From Camillea tinctor (lineage: Eukaryota; Ascomycota; Sordariomycetes; Xylariales; Xylariaceae): a stretch of DNA of 64,000 bases. The notes below the pieces were generated by a model. It saw only the letters and a list, made by a program, of their open reading frames with translations. It had not been told where the DNA came from and searched no databases. Below are positions 10,801-23,420 of this stretch, piece by piece. The translations under genes and the position numbers were made by a program. The DNA is taken from contig MU394063.1 of the NCBI GenBank assembly GCA_022578605.1, positions 620,001-684,000 on the forward strand. The letters run 5' to 3'. Position 1 is the first letter of the stretch, and each line of letters starts with the position of its first letter.

Positions 10801-13800
10801 AGAGGATTATCAATATTTATGATGTAAGCGGGAGATAGTGTTAGATACCTGCTTTATCCAACCCCTGTTTAATAGATGTATAACATGGTGAGCTCATGCT
10901 ATTTTACTGCGTAAAGAGGAACAAATCGCTTTCGGTTTCTGCCCCTGAGCCCCAAATAAAAAAAAATAAAGGGAGAGCAAACAAGAATTATGCAGCGGAA
11001 GAAGATCAGTCTTGCAATTTGTCCGGTATGCTCGGAAAGCGGGCGCGGGGGAATCTAACTTGTTGCCCCTTAAGTATTTGTGCGGGTAAGCGACGGGAAG
11101 ATCATATAATCCCAGTTCGAGGGGTTTATTACCGTCCAGAATAATTGCAGAAGTCCCTTTATGAATACCATCTCTATAGTAAGGGAATTAGATTTCCCGT
11201 ATATGTCTTTATATAGCAACAGCAGTCTACGTGGCACTTGGCAGATACATGCTTGGCTTATTTGTTTGAGCTTTTGCCCCCTTGACGAGTACCGAACTCT
11301 CAACTATAAGATCTTCACACACTAGCGGAGAAGTTGCGTGTTTGTCTGTACCTGTGCTTTTCGTTTGGAGAAGGGGGGGACCCTTAAACCTAAAAAAGAT
11401 ATGGCCACGAGTTTGTCCGCGGATGCCATGCCATGTTGATCAGACGCAGCTAGGAAAAGCTACCAGCTCATCGTGGCAAGGATTTATCAGCCTTACGTAT
11501 GATCTCAAGTCCCTTCAAACGTGATGGGGATATATTTCGGTTCTGTAAGAGGTATCTGAAATTCCCCATTAAGTTTGAGCGGAAGGTTTGTGCACTTTGT
11601 TCTCGCCCCGTAACTCTCGTTGAAACAGGACCTGTCTGTTTGCCAAGCCATGGGAATATACACATCTTTGCGTATGTTCTGTTTCACCTCCGTTGGGTTA
11701 CGTTTATGGTCACCTCCTGTATTTGACGTATCGATGTCACGCTCAGATAGACATAAAGCACGGGGTTTTGTCCTCAAATTTTTATTACCCCAAATCATCC
11801 TAGTCAGAACCTTTGTTTAAGTTCTGACTCATGCCTGCGTGCTGTATAGTTGACCGCATAGATATGGCTGACGGAGGTTCGGGGTTTACATATCTGGGGG
11901 CGGCTTGCATATGTGTATGTGAGGTTTGATCATAGTCCCAAACAGCTTCTTGATCGTCTAGTTTACCCTGCAAGTGACCCTAGCTCAAATTATTCGAACC
12001 CCCCCAATGCAATAAATCTTTCGAGAGCTATGATTTCAAAATGTATGCTTAGTGATGTTAACATAGGACGACATATTCCATGTCATGTGAAAGGATTTTG
12101 GGGACCTGAAGTCTAATAATTAGGATATGATAATGATTCAAGCCCTCTTGTTTAAAATTACTCCAGTATCCTGGGTTGAGGGACGATTTTCACCTGGTTG
12201 GTAGTTAACAGCAAGCAGTATGTGGTTTCTAAAAGATACACAAGCCCAAACTATGTTTCATGATAAGCTTCCTCGATTCTGTTGGTGTTTACATAAATAG
12301 TCCCGGATGACTGGTCCGTAATCTATAGCTAGGGAGTTATACCCAATGCAGGAGAACCACGCAGGCGAGAAGGCGTGGTTCTTTTGCTATAAGGTATATC
12401 ACATCGTATGACATAGCAAAGGCAGGTTATCTGGTACATATAACTGCTGTGCTTGGTGTGAAACCCTAAAGCAACATGGATAAATCCCGGAGGTCTCAAT
12501 TTGTACCTATGCGTAGACTCTATACGCGATGGTCCTGTCGCGGGAATTCCGAGCTCGCTGAATAAGCCCCATCAAAGCATGACAGACCCGTAGAACGCTG
12601 CTGGAAAACTGGGTGAGGGGGTTAACTATATGGGAGGAACTGGAGGGGTAGGGGTTGAAGAGATTAATATATGATATATGACGTGAAACGGATCGACCTC
12701 ACATATTCAAGCTTGAGTCGGAGCTGCAACCTTATCCGTGGCTGCATGGCAAGATTATATGCAACATGCCCGTTTTCCTCGCTCAGACCCGAAGTACCAC
12801 CTACCTAGCTCCGAAGCTGATGCGGGCTGACTACCATGTTTCCCAGTCGGAGGATTCAAATTCATGTATTCGTTGCAATCTCGTTCTGCATTTCCCTTCC
12901 CCCTTTTGGCGATACGTAAGAAGATCCGGCTCCTCCCTGTAAAAAAAGCGCGAGGATTGACACGGATGCACGAGTTCTGGTACCTCGTAACGCGTCTATG
13001 CATGACGTGAGATCGCTCGGTAAATAGAGCTCGGTGAAGGATCGTGAATGCGGCGGCCCGTCTAGCAAGGGGGGTTTGGGTTGTAGAAATCAAGAGGGCA
13101 TCGGCAAAAGCCAAATTGCCCCTGTTCTTCAGACTATCCCATCGCCACCATCACCCACATATGGAGAGAACATGTACGTGCAGCAGGGGATCATCATACG
13201 GTAGTAATGAACTATGATGCTACGACATGATGCAAGGGGTTTTCCAGATCACCAAGATCCAGCCCCGGACCAGTCAGACACCAGGCGGACGAAGAACGGT
13301 GAGCGCCGGTCTGGTTTGCACGAAGATCTTTTTTTTACCCGCCCGCTGGTCCTAGCGAGCCAGTAAGGTCGATGTATTGTTAAATGGAGTAGGAGGTAGA
13401 CAATTTGGTTCCCCTTGCGTCAGTGACAGCCTTACGGGTGGACCGCGATACACGTCCTTCCCTAAATGGAACAGAGCGTCTCCCTAGTGAGATCCTCCAA
13501 GGTGAAAAAGGATATAGGAGGACCCTGTAGCTTAACTAAGCCGATCGGCACCCCGTTCTTTTTTAGAATCCCATGATATATGCGTGGGGGAGGGGGGTTG
13601 GGCATTATATTTTATTTTCCCATCGGACGTAGGTGACGTCAAAATATCCTTACATGAACAAAAACTCACATGCTTTTATGTAACTGTTGGTTTCATCGTG
13701 GCTGAGGGTCCCATGAAGAAGAGAATGTATTTGTAAATCTAAGGATGCGACATGCCACTGATCTTTCTGTTTTCTCGGTCAAGCCGAAGCTATAGTCGAT

Positions 13801-14376
13801 TTAGGAGAAATCCTAACTAGGAGCTCGGTGAGTATTGAAACGAGTCGGTAAACAATAGGAAATCTGGAGCGAAAAGTGAAAAGGATTCATTATATCTTGA
13901 CGTATAGACACCAGAATGATAACAGTTATTATATAGGAGTGAGATAACATGGGAATAGTCATTAAATAAGTAGATAGTATCAAAATGTAACTTCAAAATG
14001 CAACATCAGCTAGATCATACGCGAAGAGCAAACAAACTCCTTCTCGTAGTTGGAATTCACAAACATTCCTCGTAACCCTGGAGACACTGTAGGTTGTCTC
14101 TGATAGGAAAAAGAAAAGAAAATGCGAAGGTCTAAACTGTATACCTTGGAAACAGTCACAAGTCTGTTTCTTTTCCCTCACTATTGCGATTCCACGCCAA
14201 ATCCTGCTTGGATATGAATGACAATAACCAATGCCAAGTTGCATTCCTGAGTATTGATGCATCCCTTTTTCTTTTTTTTTACCGAGCCGTAAAAATTCCA
14301 AGCCATTTTTCTTTTCTATACCTTTTCCCCAATGCCTTCCTGTTTCTTTTTTTGATTTTTATAATGTAGTAAAAAC
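7872..14376. other. Gene desert, partly A/T-rich
   Basis: About 6.5 kb without a convincing reading frame. Some lines are strongly A/T-rich (8761-8820 is about 28% G+C), others are balanced. Short frames at 10896-12116 and 12755-13114 show no domain, no codon bias and no splice pairing. A strong hairpin lies at 12348-12387 and an exact TACCTAGGTA at 10435-10444. Old mutated repeat DNA is the likeliest origin, but I could not identify an element. Confidence 0.5.
12348..12387 (+). repeat. 15-bp inverted repeat with 10-nt loop
   Basis: Arms 12348-12362 (GCAGGAGAACCACGC) and 12373-12387 (GCGTGGTTCTTTTGC) pair over 15 positions, with 13 Watson-Crick pairs and 2 G-U pairs when read as + strand RNA. 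The central 10 bp are perfect. No gene overlaps it. It could be a hairpin in an unannotated transcript or a relic of a mobile element. Confidence 0.6.
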
Positions 14377-15354
14377 CTATCGCCGCTCGTTCAGGGGCAC
14401 GTTCTCGCCGTAAAAGCCCCCCTGGCCATCATGGTTACCTCCGGACGCCATACAGGCTGGGCATACGCCTCCCCCGTAGACGCGCGTGTGGCGCTTCCAG
14501 CTCGCCCCTGAGTCGTCCACACCCGAGATGATCTCACCATGTACGTTGATCTTTTTAGGCTCAAAGGACTCGTGCGGTGCGATAGGTAAGATTGGGCTTG
14601 ACGGCGGAAAAGAACTTGGTGCGAAGTATGACGCGTTATCTTCCCCATCGATAGCTGCTTCTGATTGTGATGACCCTAATGGAATCGTCTTTGTGTAAGA
14701 TCTTCGTCTAGGTGTAGAAGACGAACTATGTACGTCTGATAGCGCCGTAGAGGATGAACCAGATAAGGAGACAAAAGAATAATCTGGATTCTGATTATGA
14801 CCAGAGTTATTTTCAAAGTCACCCATGGTCGATACAGAAGTACTTAACCGACGAGTCTGAAAACTCCAGGGCGATGTCGAGACGGTAGGTGGTGTCAGTG
14901 GAGGTGGAGCGGGGTGCGAGTTGTGGCTTCTCGACATGCGAGTATTAGCACTTGAGGAGGATGAGGCACCACCTAGTGATCCTTCTTTGTTGGCGTGATC
15001 CTGATAACCTCTGTTAATCTGATCAATCTGTTCTTTCTCCATGTCTCTGTCTAACCTGGGAGGAGAACCTTCCGATGTTGGGTTGCTTGCCATATTTTTA
15101 TAGCCAGGGTTGATTCTACATGATTTTTCCGAAAGCCAGAGTCTTTGCTGATCAACCACATTTTGGTCTAGTTGAATAGGAGGGGTGCCGGGTGGAAACT
15201 TATATTTCCCCCTAGACCGTAGGACTAATGCTGCAAGGAGAAGTCCCAGAACGACCACGGCAAACCAGACCAAGAGCCGCACCTGGCACTTTGGAACCGA
15301 CTTGAAGGTGACGTTACCAGAGGACAACTGGAATGGGAGATTGACAGCGGGCAT
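14377..15354 (-). CDS. Conserved fungal single-pass membrane protein of unknown function
   Basis: A single-exon frame of 325 residues. One transmembrane segment is visible at about residues 27-46 (LVWFAVVVLGLLLAALVL), preceded by a short extracytoplasmic or lumenal N-terminus without a cleavable signal. The rest is a long Ser/Pro/Asn-rich, probably disordered region. The C-terminus ends in a compact motif (RVYGGGVCPAC, then GGFYGENV, then RR), resembling a tail I recall from hypothetical proteins of other ascomycetes; the paired Cys may bind metal. It stands alone between two gene-poor blocks, which argues that it is a real retained gene. No function can be assigned. The start was chosen at the first ATG, just ahead of the membrane segment; the upstream flank is not coding in this frame. 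Confidence 0.75.
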   Translation of the reverse strand: MPAVNLPFQLSSGNVTFKSVPKCQVRLLVWFAVVVLGLLLAALVLRSRGKYKFPPGTPPIQLDQNVVDQQRLWLSEKSCRINPGYKNMASNPTSEGSPPRLDRDMEKEQIDQINRGYQDHANKEGSLGGASSSSSANTRMSRSHNSHPAPPPLTPPTVSTSPWSFQTRRLSTSVSTMGDFENNSGHNQNPDYSFVSLSGSSSTALSDVHSSSSTPRRRSYTKTIPLGSSQSEAAIDGEDNASYFAPSSFPPSSPILPIAPHESFEPKKINVHGEIISGVDDSGASWKRHTRVYGGGVCPACMASGGNHDGQGGFYGENVPLNERR

Positions 15355-18300
15355 GATTGCTGTTTCAGGAAACTAATAGATAGCTGCCGTCCGGTTGTCT
15401 GGGGTAGGGAGGAGCTCGTAGATGGGGGCCGACTGTCGATCGGGACGTCTGTGGAACCGAGCTTGGGATGACGGTCGACACTCGCGGGATTAATGGCAGA
15501 CCCGGGAAGGATGCGAGACGCGCGCCAGCGAGGAACCGCTGGGCTTGCAGAGTCTAAGTGCACACGGCATATAGAGGCTCAGCAAGGTGCGAAGCAACGC
15601 GGTGACGCCGTTGGTCTAACGTTCAACCAAGAAAGGTCACCGCTGACGACTTACACGGCCTGCAGAGGAGGGACAGGGGATCGACAACCAGTCGCACCCG
15701 GATGGAGGCCAAGGAAGCTTAGAACGAATATAGGGGTGGTAGAGCTCAACTTTGAAACCTATCACTGTTCATGAAACGGATTTATGAAGAATGACGAGTA
15801 TACCACTAGGCAAGAAGACTAGCTACTTGCTCGTGAGAATAAGTGAAACCAAGAAGCATGAACATACTCGGGGGGGTTGCTCGAAGGAAAAGCTGAAAAG
15901 GTGGATGAGGAGGGAACATATATATGCATATATAGGAGATGCCCAGCAAAGAACCTGACGCATTAAACGGGACCTGTCTTCGAATCTGACTCGACCAGCA
16001 ATGTGGAATAACAGCAAGGAGATCGAGAGAGAGAGGCATAGGAACCATCAGCAGAAAGTGTGGGGTGTGGGTGTAAGTGGAGAGGAGTGGATGAAGAAGG
16101 CGAACTACTTTCCCTCTTTTGAGAGCCCGCCATCCTCAGTCAGCCTCAAACCGAAGACTATAAGAGATAGACCGTACTGGGCAGCTTGCCACAGAGGACT
16201 AAAGGGCACCAAGAGGATGCCATTGGGTAGACGATAGAAACACGCACTTGCGTCCCGAATATTAATTGAAGGCTAACAGAGAATATAGAGGTGTGGGCCT
16301 TGATGTGAGGGAGAGAGGCACTTGACTCTCCTCCAAGGTATGAAAGAAGAACAATGACTAATACTAACGAAGGTCTGTTGGTAGCTAACGTCTGCTACAG
16401 TCATCTTTTCTTTCTCGATATAAGTAGGCAAGTAGGTAGACAGAAGCTAAATGGGTAACAGGCTGTCATGGGTAAATAATAAAGAAAAGTATTATGGTAA
16501 ACCAGAAGAGCCACGGCATCTTCGGTACCTAGGTAAGCAAGGTCAAAATGTGATAGTAAATTGAGGACCTTGATTACAGAGAGCCAAAAGAGGTTGGGAA
16601 ACGCGCCTGTACCCAACTAGAAAACCCGCAAAGCTAGCTAGCTATCTTTTTTTTCTCTCTCCTTCTTTTTCTTCTGTGTCGATAACAACCCCCCTTGTCG
16701 TCTCTCAGCCTAATGAGACTCTACTTGTCTAAAATCAGACTCCGAGATGCATCAACATGTGGAGTTTTGCTGTGGAGCTTCCACAGAGGTTCATCTGTCA
16801 GGGACACCCCATGTACAATACTCGGTGCTTCTATGTACCTACATATACACCATCATATTACACAGGCGGTGGATTTCGTGTTTGTCTGGGCCGGTGTCGT
16901 GGGTTCTCGTGAATCGTAGCACTGACGACGTAATGTAGACATCGACGTAAGACCAAACAGAGCTTTAAGTAGTGGCGTTATGGTAAATCGGGCGGAAGCG
17001 GTTTGATAGGTCGTTTGCTCGGTTTGACACAGCTGAGACGCGATTCATTAGTTCGACTCTAGAGTAATCATACGTACACGCATAGCAGCGGGTGAGTTAT
17101 GAAAGGTGACGCTCTCCTCTCTCTCTCCCCTTCAAGTCCCGAGCAAGAGCAAACATACCGGACCTTGAGTAATACACTACAAGACTGTCGTACTGTTCTC
17201 TAGACGATCATCATTGCGAAAGCTTGGCGTCTAGCCGAATCCTATCAAATTTTATATGGGAATAGCCTTCGCGGATGCTGACCTTGTGGGTGAGTGATCC
17301 ATCCAGCTCATCCTACATCAACTGCCGTGCTCAGACAGGAAGACAAAATGGACAGGATGGAGAAAGAGGATTGCATTCGGCGAGGGTCAGCTTGGGCGGT
17401 TAGTCTAAGCCACCCGGAGGCCGTGGGATAGTATGGGCTAGTTAGTAACCTAGTAGGTAGTGTGTCCAATTTAGTGAATGGGGTTCAGCTGAGCTTACAT
17501 GACCATGACCATGAGGTGAGCCCTACGCACACCCCTGAACCCCAGCAGGCGTACGAAGCGGGACTAAACGTCGGCCGCGGTGCGATGAGCTTTGACGAGA
17601 AGCAAAGACCACCGCTATGGGCGGCCCCTGTGGCGAGCATAATTACGCATCACGAGGCGGCGACCTGCAACCTGCGACTTGTTAAACCTAGTAGGGTCTT
17701 TATCACTGTTTAACTGGTGTTATGGCTGTATCTTAAAAGTGCTGGGTCTCTGAGCCGCCACCACATATGGAAATGATAGAGTCCAACATACCTAGACTTG
17801 GGATCGCTTCCGCTACCCTAAGGTTTTTGGTTTTTTTTTTTCAAAGAAGGCCCTATTTCTTGCACGTTACTAACTGGCTAATTGGTTCTGAATACGACTA
17901 CGCGGAGAGTTACGGAGATTTATGGCTTCTATCCACTTCATATTCGTGAGATCTGTGACCCAAGTAGCTTATAACTGCATTGCAGCACGACAGACTGCTA
18001 TTTTGTCTATGCCTACACCTCATATATCAGAGACAAAAAGAAAGAAAAAAGGCATCCCCATGCTTGGCAGCACCGAACCAGTGGTTTATAACGAGTTGAA
18101 TAAGCCCCTTGGACCTTGCTCTCTGCCTGATATACCTACGTATCTGCATGTAAATGCGCATGATACATGCATACATGCGTGCATTATACTTTAAATATCT
18201 GGGTGTGCATCTCGTGTTTATCATGGACGATAGATTCCTGTACCTAGAGGAGCTCGTTCAGCCCAATAAAATCCGGCTAGGCGCCGCCAATTCGTCACCG

Positions 18301-21300
18301 CGCGTCTGCGCTTCTGGCACCATGCGAGGCCATCCTAATTCGTACATATTCCATATGCCAGTCTCCTTATATGAATTATATAGGAGTCCTAGGCGGGGTT
18401 TAGGTTACCTAGCATATAAGACCATGCAAGTCTAAAGAGATGTGATATCTACTTCTTGGGTTACATAATTCAAGAGGGAGGGTGGGTAAAAAGGCCCTCT
18501 CGGTCATTTTATAGCAGGCGATGGCCTCAGCCTGGGCTACAACCCAAGTGCCTATTCAGAACCTGGTAGCGAATCATAATCAGGCACAGCCTTACCGCAC
18601 CACCGACCTCGGATCGATCATATGTAGGTTTTTACTTCATCAGGGGTGAGGAGGGGTTCTCGGGCCTGTCTCACCCCTTACTTCTTTAGAACAGGTTGGT
18701 CTCTCGCGGCTTGCAACACGTTATCAGCCATGATCGACATTGAAATAAAAGGAGTCCCTGAATCGACGGCGCTCATGGAACTTTCCAAGTTTTCGTGTTT
18801 ATAGTTACATGTTAGCGTACGGCGTATGTATGTATAATCAACCTAGGTTAACCTAGAACCGTGGCAACAATTAGCAAAAATCTTCTTCTACACCGCTTCT
18901 TTCGTGAAATGTTGATGGATGATTCTAAGTTATTTTCCCCTCTTCCCTTCGTACGGTACTTAGCTAGTAAGAAAAAAAAATTCAAGCCGGGGAAGGGGAA
19001 GAAAACAAAACAAGTTGTCGTCGGTTGCTCTCATCCAGTCGATTAACTCTTGATGTATGTGGGTTGACGCGCATATCCACTGCTACGCATAGTCGATCCT
19101 GACCCCTGAACCTTACTAAATATCTCCCAATATACTGGTCCTGTTGGCTCGGCCTGTACTTCCTATGCACCCAATCACGAGGTTGAACCATCGAATTGGG
19201 GTCTATTGTCGTTGGCAGTGACCTCAAAGCTGCATTCCTAGTCAGCTGATTTGCGTGCTCCCGAGTGGACAACAACATCCGTATCCAGATATTTAGAGAT
19301 TAAATGTTATGATTGGCGTGCCACCTACCTATCGGTTGTGTTCTTTTTAGCCCTTTGTCGTGACCTCCTCGCGTCATCTACCACATGGGCAGCCTTTCCG
19401 GATCTCTTGGTTGACTACTACCCAGTGTACCTAGTATGCATACTGGGGGCTAGGGGCGATCTTGCTGCATGCTTCACTCGGATGTAAGCCCTACGAGGAG
19501 TAAATTGAATGCCCTTTGAAGGCCCATAACTAATGACACGAAACACACGTGAACGATGCTCAAGGCGGTAATATCTGCAATTCGACCAGAACCTGGATCC
19601 TTTTTGTGACTTTCTCATCCTCTAGGCATTTTGAGGATAGATTGGACAGGGCTGAGTTTCTTATTGCATATATCTTGGACATAGTCTGCGTCAACTACCG
19701 AAACCGAAAGCAACATCACATGTAAGTATGTATACATACATAGGTAGTGAGCTAAAGGCCGCCATTGGAGATAGTCTCAAAACAGGCGGAACCAAATTGG
19801 CCCGATGTTTTCTATCCTTACATTCCCCCTCAGGACTATATATGTACGACGTATAGAATTTTTGACATCTATACCTACCTAAGCTAAGTATTAACCACAC
19901 ACCCTTACATCTCTAGAATGGATCAGAGCCTCACCGCTAGAGCCGCCCGCCTTCAGCCTCTGATAGACTCTTTCGACGCCATACGAGGCCCCATGTAGAG
20001 TCTAGTAGAGTCTATCGTGATGACTGTCGATACTCTCTGCCTACGACTATCGGCGAACATGTGGTGCCTTGCTGGATTCTGGGTCGGGATACCACTCACT
20101 TAGCCAGGATGGGTATAGACAGATGTATGAATTTAGTCTGTTATGTAAGTCGCTATCGTTTGGTCACATTCTCGAAGATGCAAATGCCCTTGGTAGAGAA
20201 AAAGAACCATGACCAATTCTCTTTACTTAATGCCTGTCACTTCAAATTTTTTGACAAAGACAGCCCCATCCTGCCATCCTATGATAGCAGTGTATATGAT
20301 AGCATGGTCGTATGGCATAGTAGCATCGTGAGTCCGATGTCTCCATTCAATAAAACACCTAGCTATTCACCTAGTGTAGCATCTTAAAGAGCTACAAGGG
20401 GCATCCGGGCCAAGTGACACGGAATTATGATATTATATGCCGACACATTGTTCTTTATGAGATCATGTACTTATGTACAAACCTCCAAATCCTTCCCAAG
20501 AGAAGCGTATGCTTGGAGCGATGAGCATCATCCCTGTCTACGGCGAGTTGTTCTGCCATCAACCCCTTACCTTAGAAGTATGCTTGTCAGCACTCCCATG
20601 CCTTTATCCTCGGGTCCGTGTAAGACGAATATACAAACACGGGATATGTTGAAAAAAAAGTTTTCTTGTCCGGCTGACTGCATCCTACAAAACTCTCTAC
20701 GTACTGCATACCTACCTCACCTTCTATCGATCTCTCTATCTTGCATCCGCGGCTGTAGGATCTCAACGTCCAATTGATCCACGGCTTCTACATGATGACG
20801 AAGACGGGAGGCGTTGGGTACTGATTCATTTCGTACGCTGCATGATGCCATATCTCCAAAAGCCCCCTATTCTGACCTTGCTCCCTTGAGCAATTCATGA
20901 TCACTGGCTTCACCAAATCCCGGCTATTCGGTCGCCAGTGTTAGTGCGGGCTCCAATCCGCAACTACTTTGTGCGCCTCTTTCAGCCCTATGAGATTCTA
21001 GTCTTCTGCTTGCAGGGCTGCATGCAGATCGCGCTTCCATTCTTCCTGGCTAAGCAGGATTCTCTGGTCCACACCCACCAGACCTGTTCGATCTTGTCAG
21101 ACTCCTTCAGGCCAATTCCATTCCCATCACACTTGATTTGGGCCGTCACCACCACCATATCATATCTGCTACCTACCCAAGTTGTAGGTAGGACGCTAAG
21201 ATGCCATTTTGAAATCCAATCACTCATCCATGTCAGATGGGGGCATAAGAAGTCAATAACATATCTTATTCACCCCATGAGTTGGATTCTGATTTCCCCG

Positions 21301-23097
21301 CCCAACGCAGACAACAGATCCTCGTCGTCACGCGGTGCTGCCTCAAAGTCTTTGCCAATCCTGTCATTCTCTTTTACTCTCTGTATTTTCTTAGTAGACG
21401 TTCTGGTACAGACATGTTCGATTCCCGAATTTTCCACCAGAGCGGGTTTACTACTAAGGCACATGGTACGTCTTCCCCGACTTAATGCCCATACATGGCT
21501 CTGCACGTTAACTAGGCCAGTCATCTATCTTGGAAGTAGGACCTAGCCGCCCCAGAGTCTTCCGCAGAGGCCGGGCTTTGTTCCAACGACACGCTTGGCT
21601 GGCTTTCCCACAGCTTACCCAAACACGACGTGGGGTCTGTACAGCTTTACGAGATAATCGCGCTCTCATTGCCGGCTACTGCCTGGATAAGCTGCTCCAG
21701 GTTACCGGACCTTCTCTCTCTCTCTCTAACAAGGTTTTACTGGTCCATTTACGACACGAAAATCCAGTTTGCGCCAACTCATCGCGCAATTTTTCATCAA
21801 ACTAGGCTTATCATGCCCTTCTACGATATGGAGGCTACCAGATCAGAGGAGATGGGCAAAAGTGCTCGTTAATTTCTCAGCATGCGCCAGGATTGTCTCT
21901 GCGGGGGACAGCAAAGTTTCGACAACGCACACACACACCCTCATCTTAGCGAGTTGCATATGTCCTGTGATCGTGGGAAATCGGGCTCTTGAATAGATGC
22001 ACAGAGGGCATCGTTGGGCTGCCCCCTCGTCTTAGGTAAGTCTGAGCCCAACGGCGCAGAGTACGTGAGGATTCAACAGGTCGAAGAGCCCATCTATGTT
22101 ATACCACCCTTAGCTTACTAGGTACTGGTCAACGCTTATCTGCAGACCTAGTCTTAAGTTATGAGTGGCATATAACGATAAAACTGCGCGATAATAAGTC
22201 TCGGGAACATTTTCTCTCTCTCCCTCCCCTCCCCCCCTCCCCGGCCTATGTGAGAAAGTGAGTGAGTTGTATGTACATATCTGCAGTCTAAACCAAATCC
22301 CGGCCGGATTCTATCCGAACCATGCCCTCAACCTCCCAAGGTAGTTTGCCCAACAAGGTAAAGATGCCGCCCGTCATGCGAAGTAGACTTAACTAAAAAG
22401 CGATAGTGATGGTCTTCAACACGCAGCGGCAGGGTAACGCGAGGCCTGATGGCTTCATCTAAAGTCTCGCGCATATATTGAGGCCCATTTAGGTTCGATC
22501 TGACAACCTAAACACCGCACTGATCGTAATTAAACGGAGCCCACCGGAAGTCCGGGGATCGTGGTACGTTAAACTCAAAGGGGGTATATCCCTTGAGAGG
22601 GAACAGCTCCTTGTCAGACGAGCTTTGCTTTTCCTACATGGATGAATAGTCTCTAACTACTAGGTAACCAACTATTCCACCTTCCTGTTCGCGATTCTGA
22701 GTGATATGCCTTAGCATATAATGGTGGGTGGATAAGAAAGACACAAGTCGGCATGCTGTCTGGTTTACCCACCATCATTATACTATGGTGCCTTGGCGCT
22801 CGTAAGAATGGTTTCTTAGCTAGAACTACACTAGAACGAACGTTAGCTTCGCTAGGTTCGGGTCCCTTGACTGACATGGAGCCTTCCGTAGCACGTTCCT
22901 CTTCGAGATTGAAGGCCTGGGCTTCACTAAATGGATTCTCCTTGACATGCAAGGGGCCTGATTTGCATCTATGGGGTACAGCCAAGGCAGGTTTGCATTT
23001 AGATTCCATGTATTTGCTTCTCGCTAGGCTACGCGTCCCAGTAGATATGTCTCATAAGATATGTTTTAACTACGTTCTATAGACGACAGAATCTGCT
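15355..23097. other. Gene desert with scattered decayed frames
   Basis: About 7.7 kb with no intact gene recognised. Several moderately long frames (20938-21546 on +, 21270-21524 on -, 22653-23009 on -) lack domains and partners. One short frame (20024-20218, +) reads GALLDSGSGY, which faintly recalls a retroelement aspartic protease site. TACCTAGGTA occurs at 16526-16535. The 5' flank of the membrane protein gene lies at its left end. The region is probably decayed repeat DNA. Confidence 0.45.
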
Positions 23098-23269
23098 GGG
23101 GGGGGGGGGGGGGGGGGGGGGCAAAAAAAAAAAACCCCCCAAAAAAATAGGACGGGCCGACCACCAAGCGCACAAGCCGGTGGGGAACCGGCCCGGAAAA
23201 AAGAGTTCCAGAAGGCGGGACGCCGGCCNNNNNNNNNNCCCCTTCGTCCTCCCTCCCTTTCCTTCCCCC

Positions 23270-23346
<77 letters not shown>

Positions 23347-23420
23347 ACAAATGCTGCCGACTCAAAGATAGGACGGGCCTAGCACTAGGCGCACATGCAC
23401 TTGTTCATCCGTACCGGTAC
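23098..23420. other. Assembly gap 2 with poly-G and poly-C flanks and duplicated flank
   Basis: A run of 24 G's (23098-23121) is followed by low-complexity A/C runs, then ten N's (23229-23238), then a C run to 23343. The text after the C run aligns without gaps, at an offset of 221, to the text after the G run; both share ATAGGACGGGCC (23147 and 23368) and nearby GCGCACA. The left copy turns mixed bases into A-runs and C-runs. This matches gap 1 in design. Confidence 0.78.

Noticed and set aside
21410..21432. GTTCGATTCCC resembling a tRNA B box
   Set aside because: Flanks do not form a T stem and no A box lies upstream at the right distance.
20938..21546. 202-residue frame in the second gene desert
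   Set aside because: No domain recognised, antisense frames equally open, no partner exons; treated as decayed DNA.
22653..23009. 118-residue minus-strand frame near gap 2
   Set aside because: Composition is protein-like but no family, start support or neighbouring exons were found.
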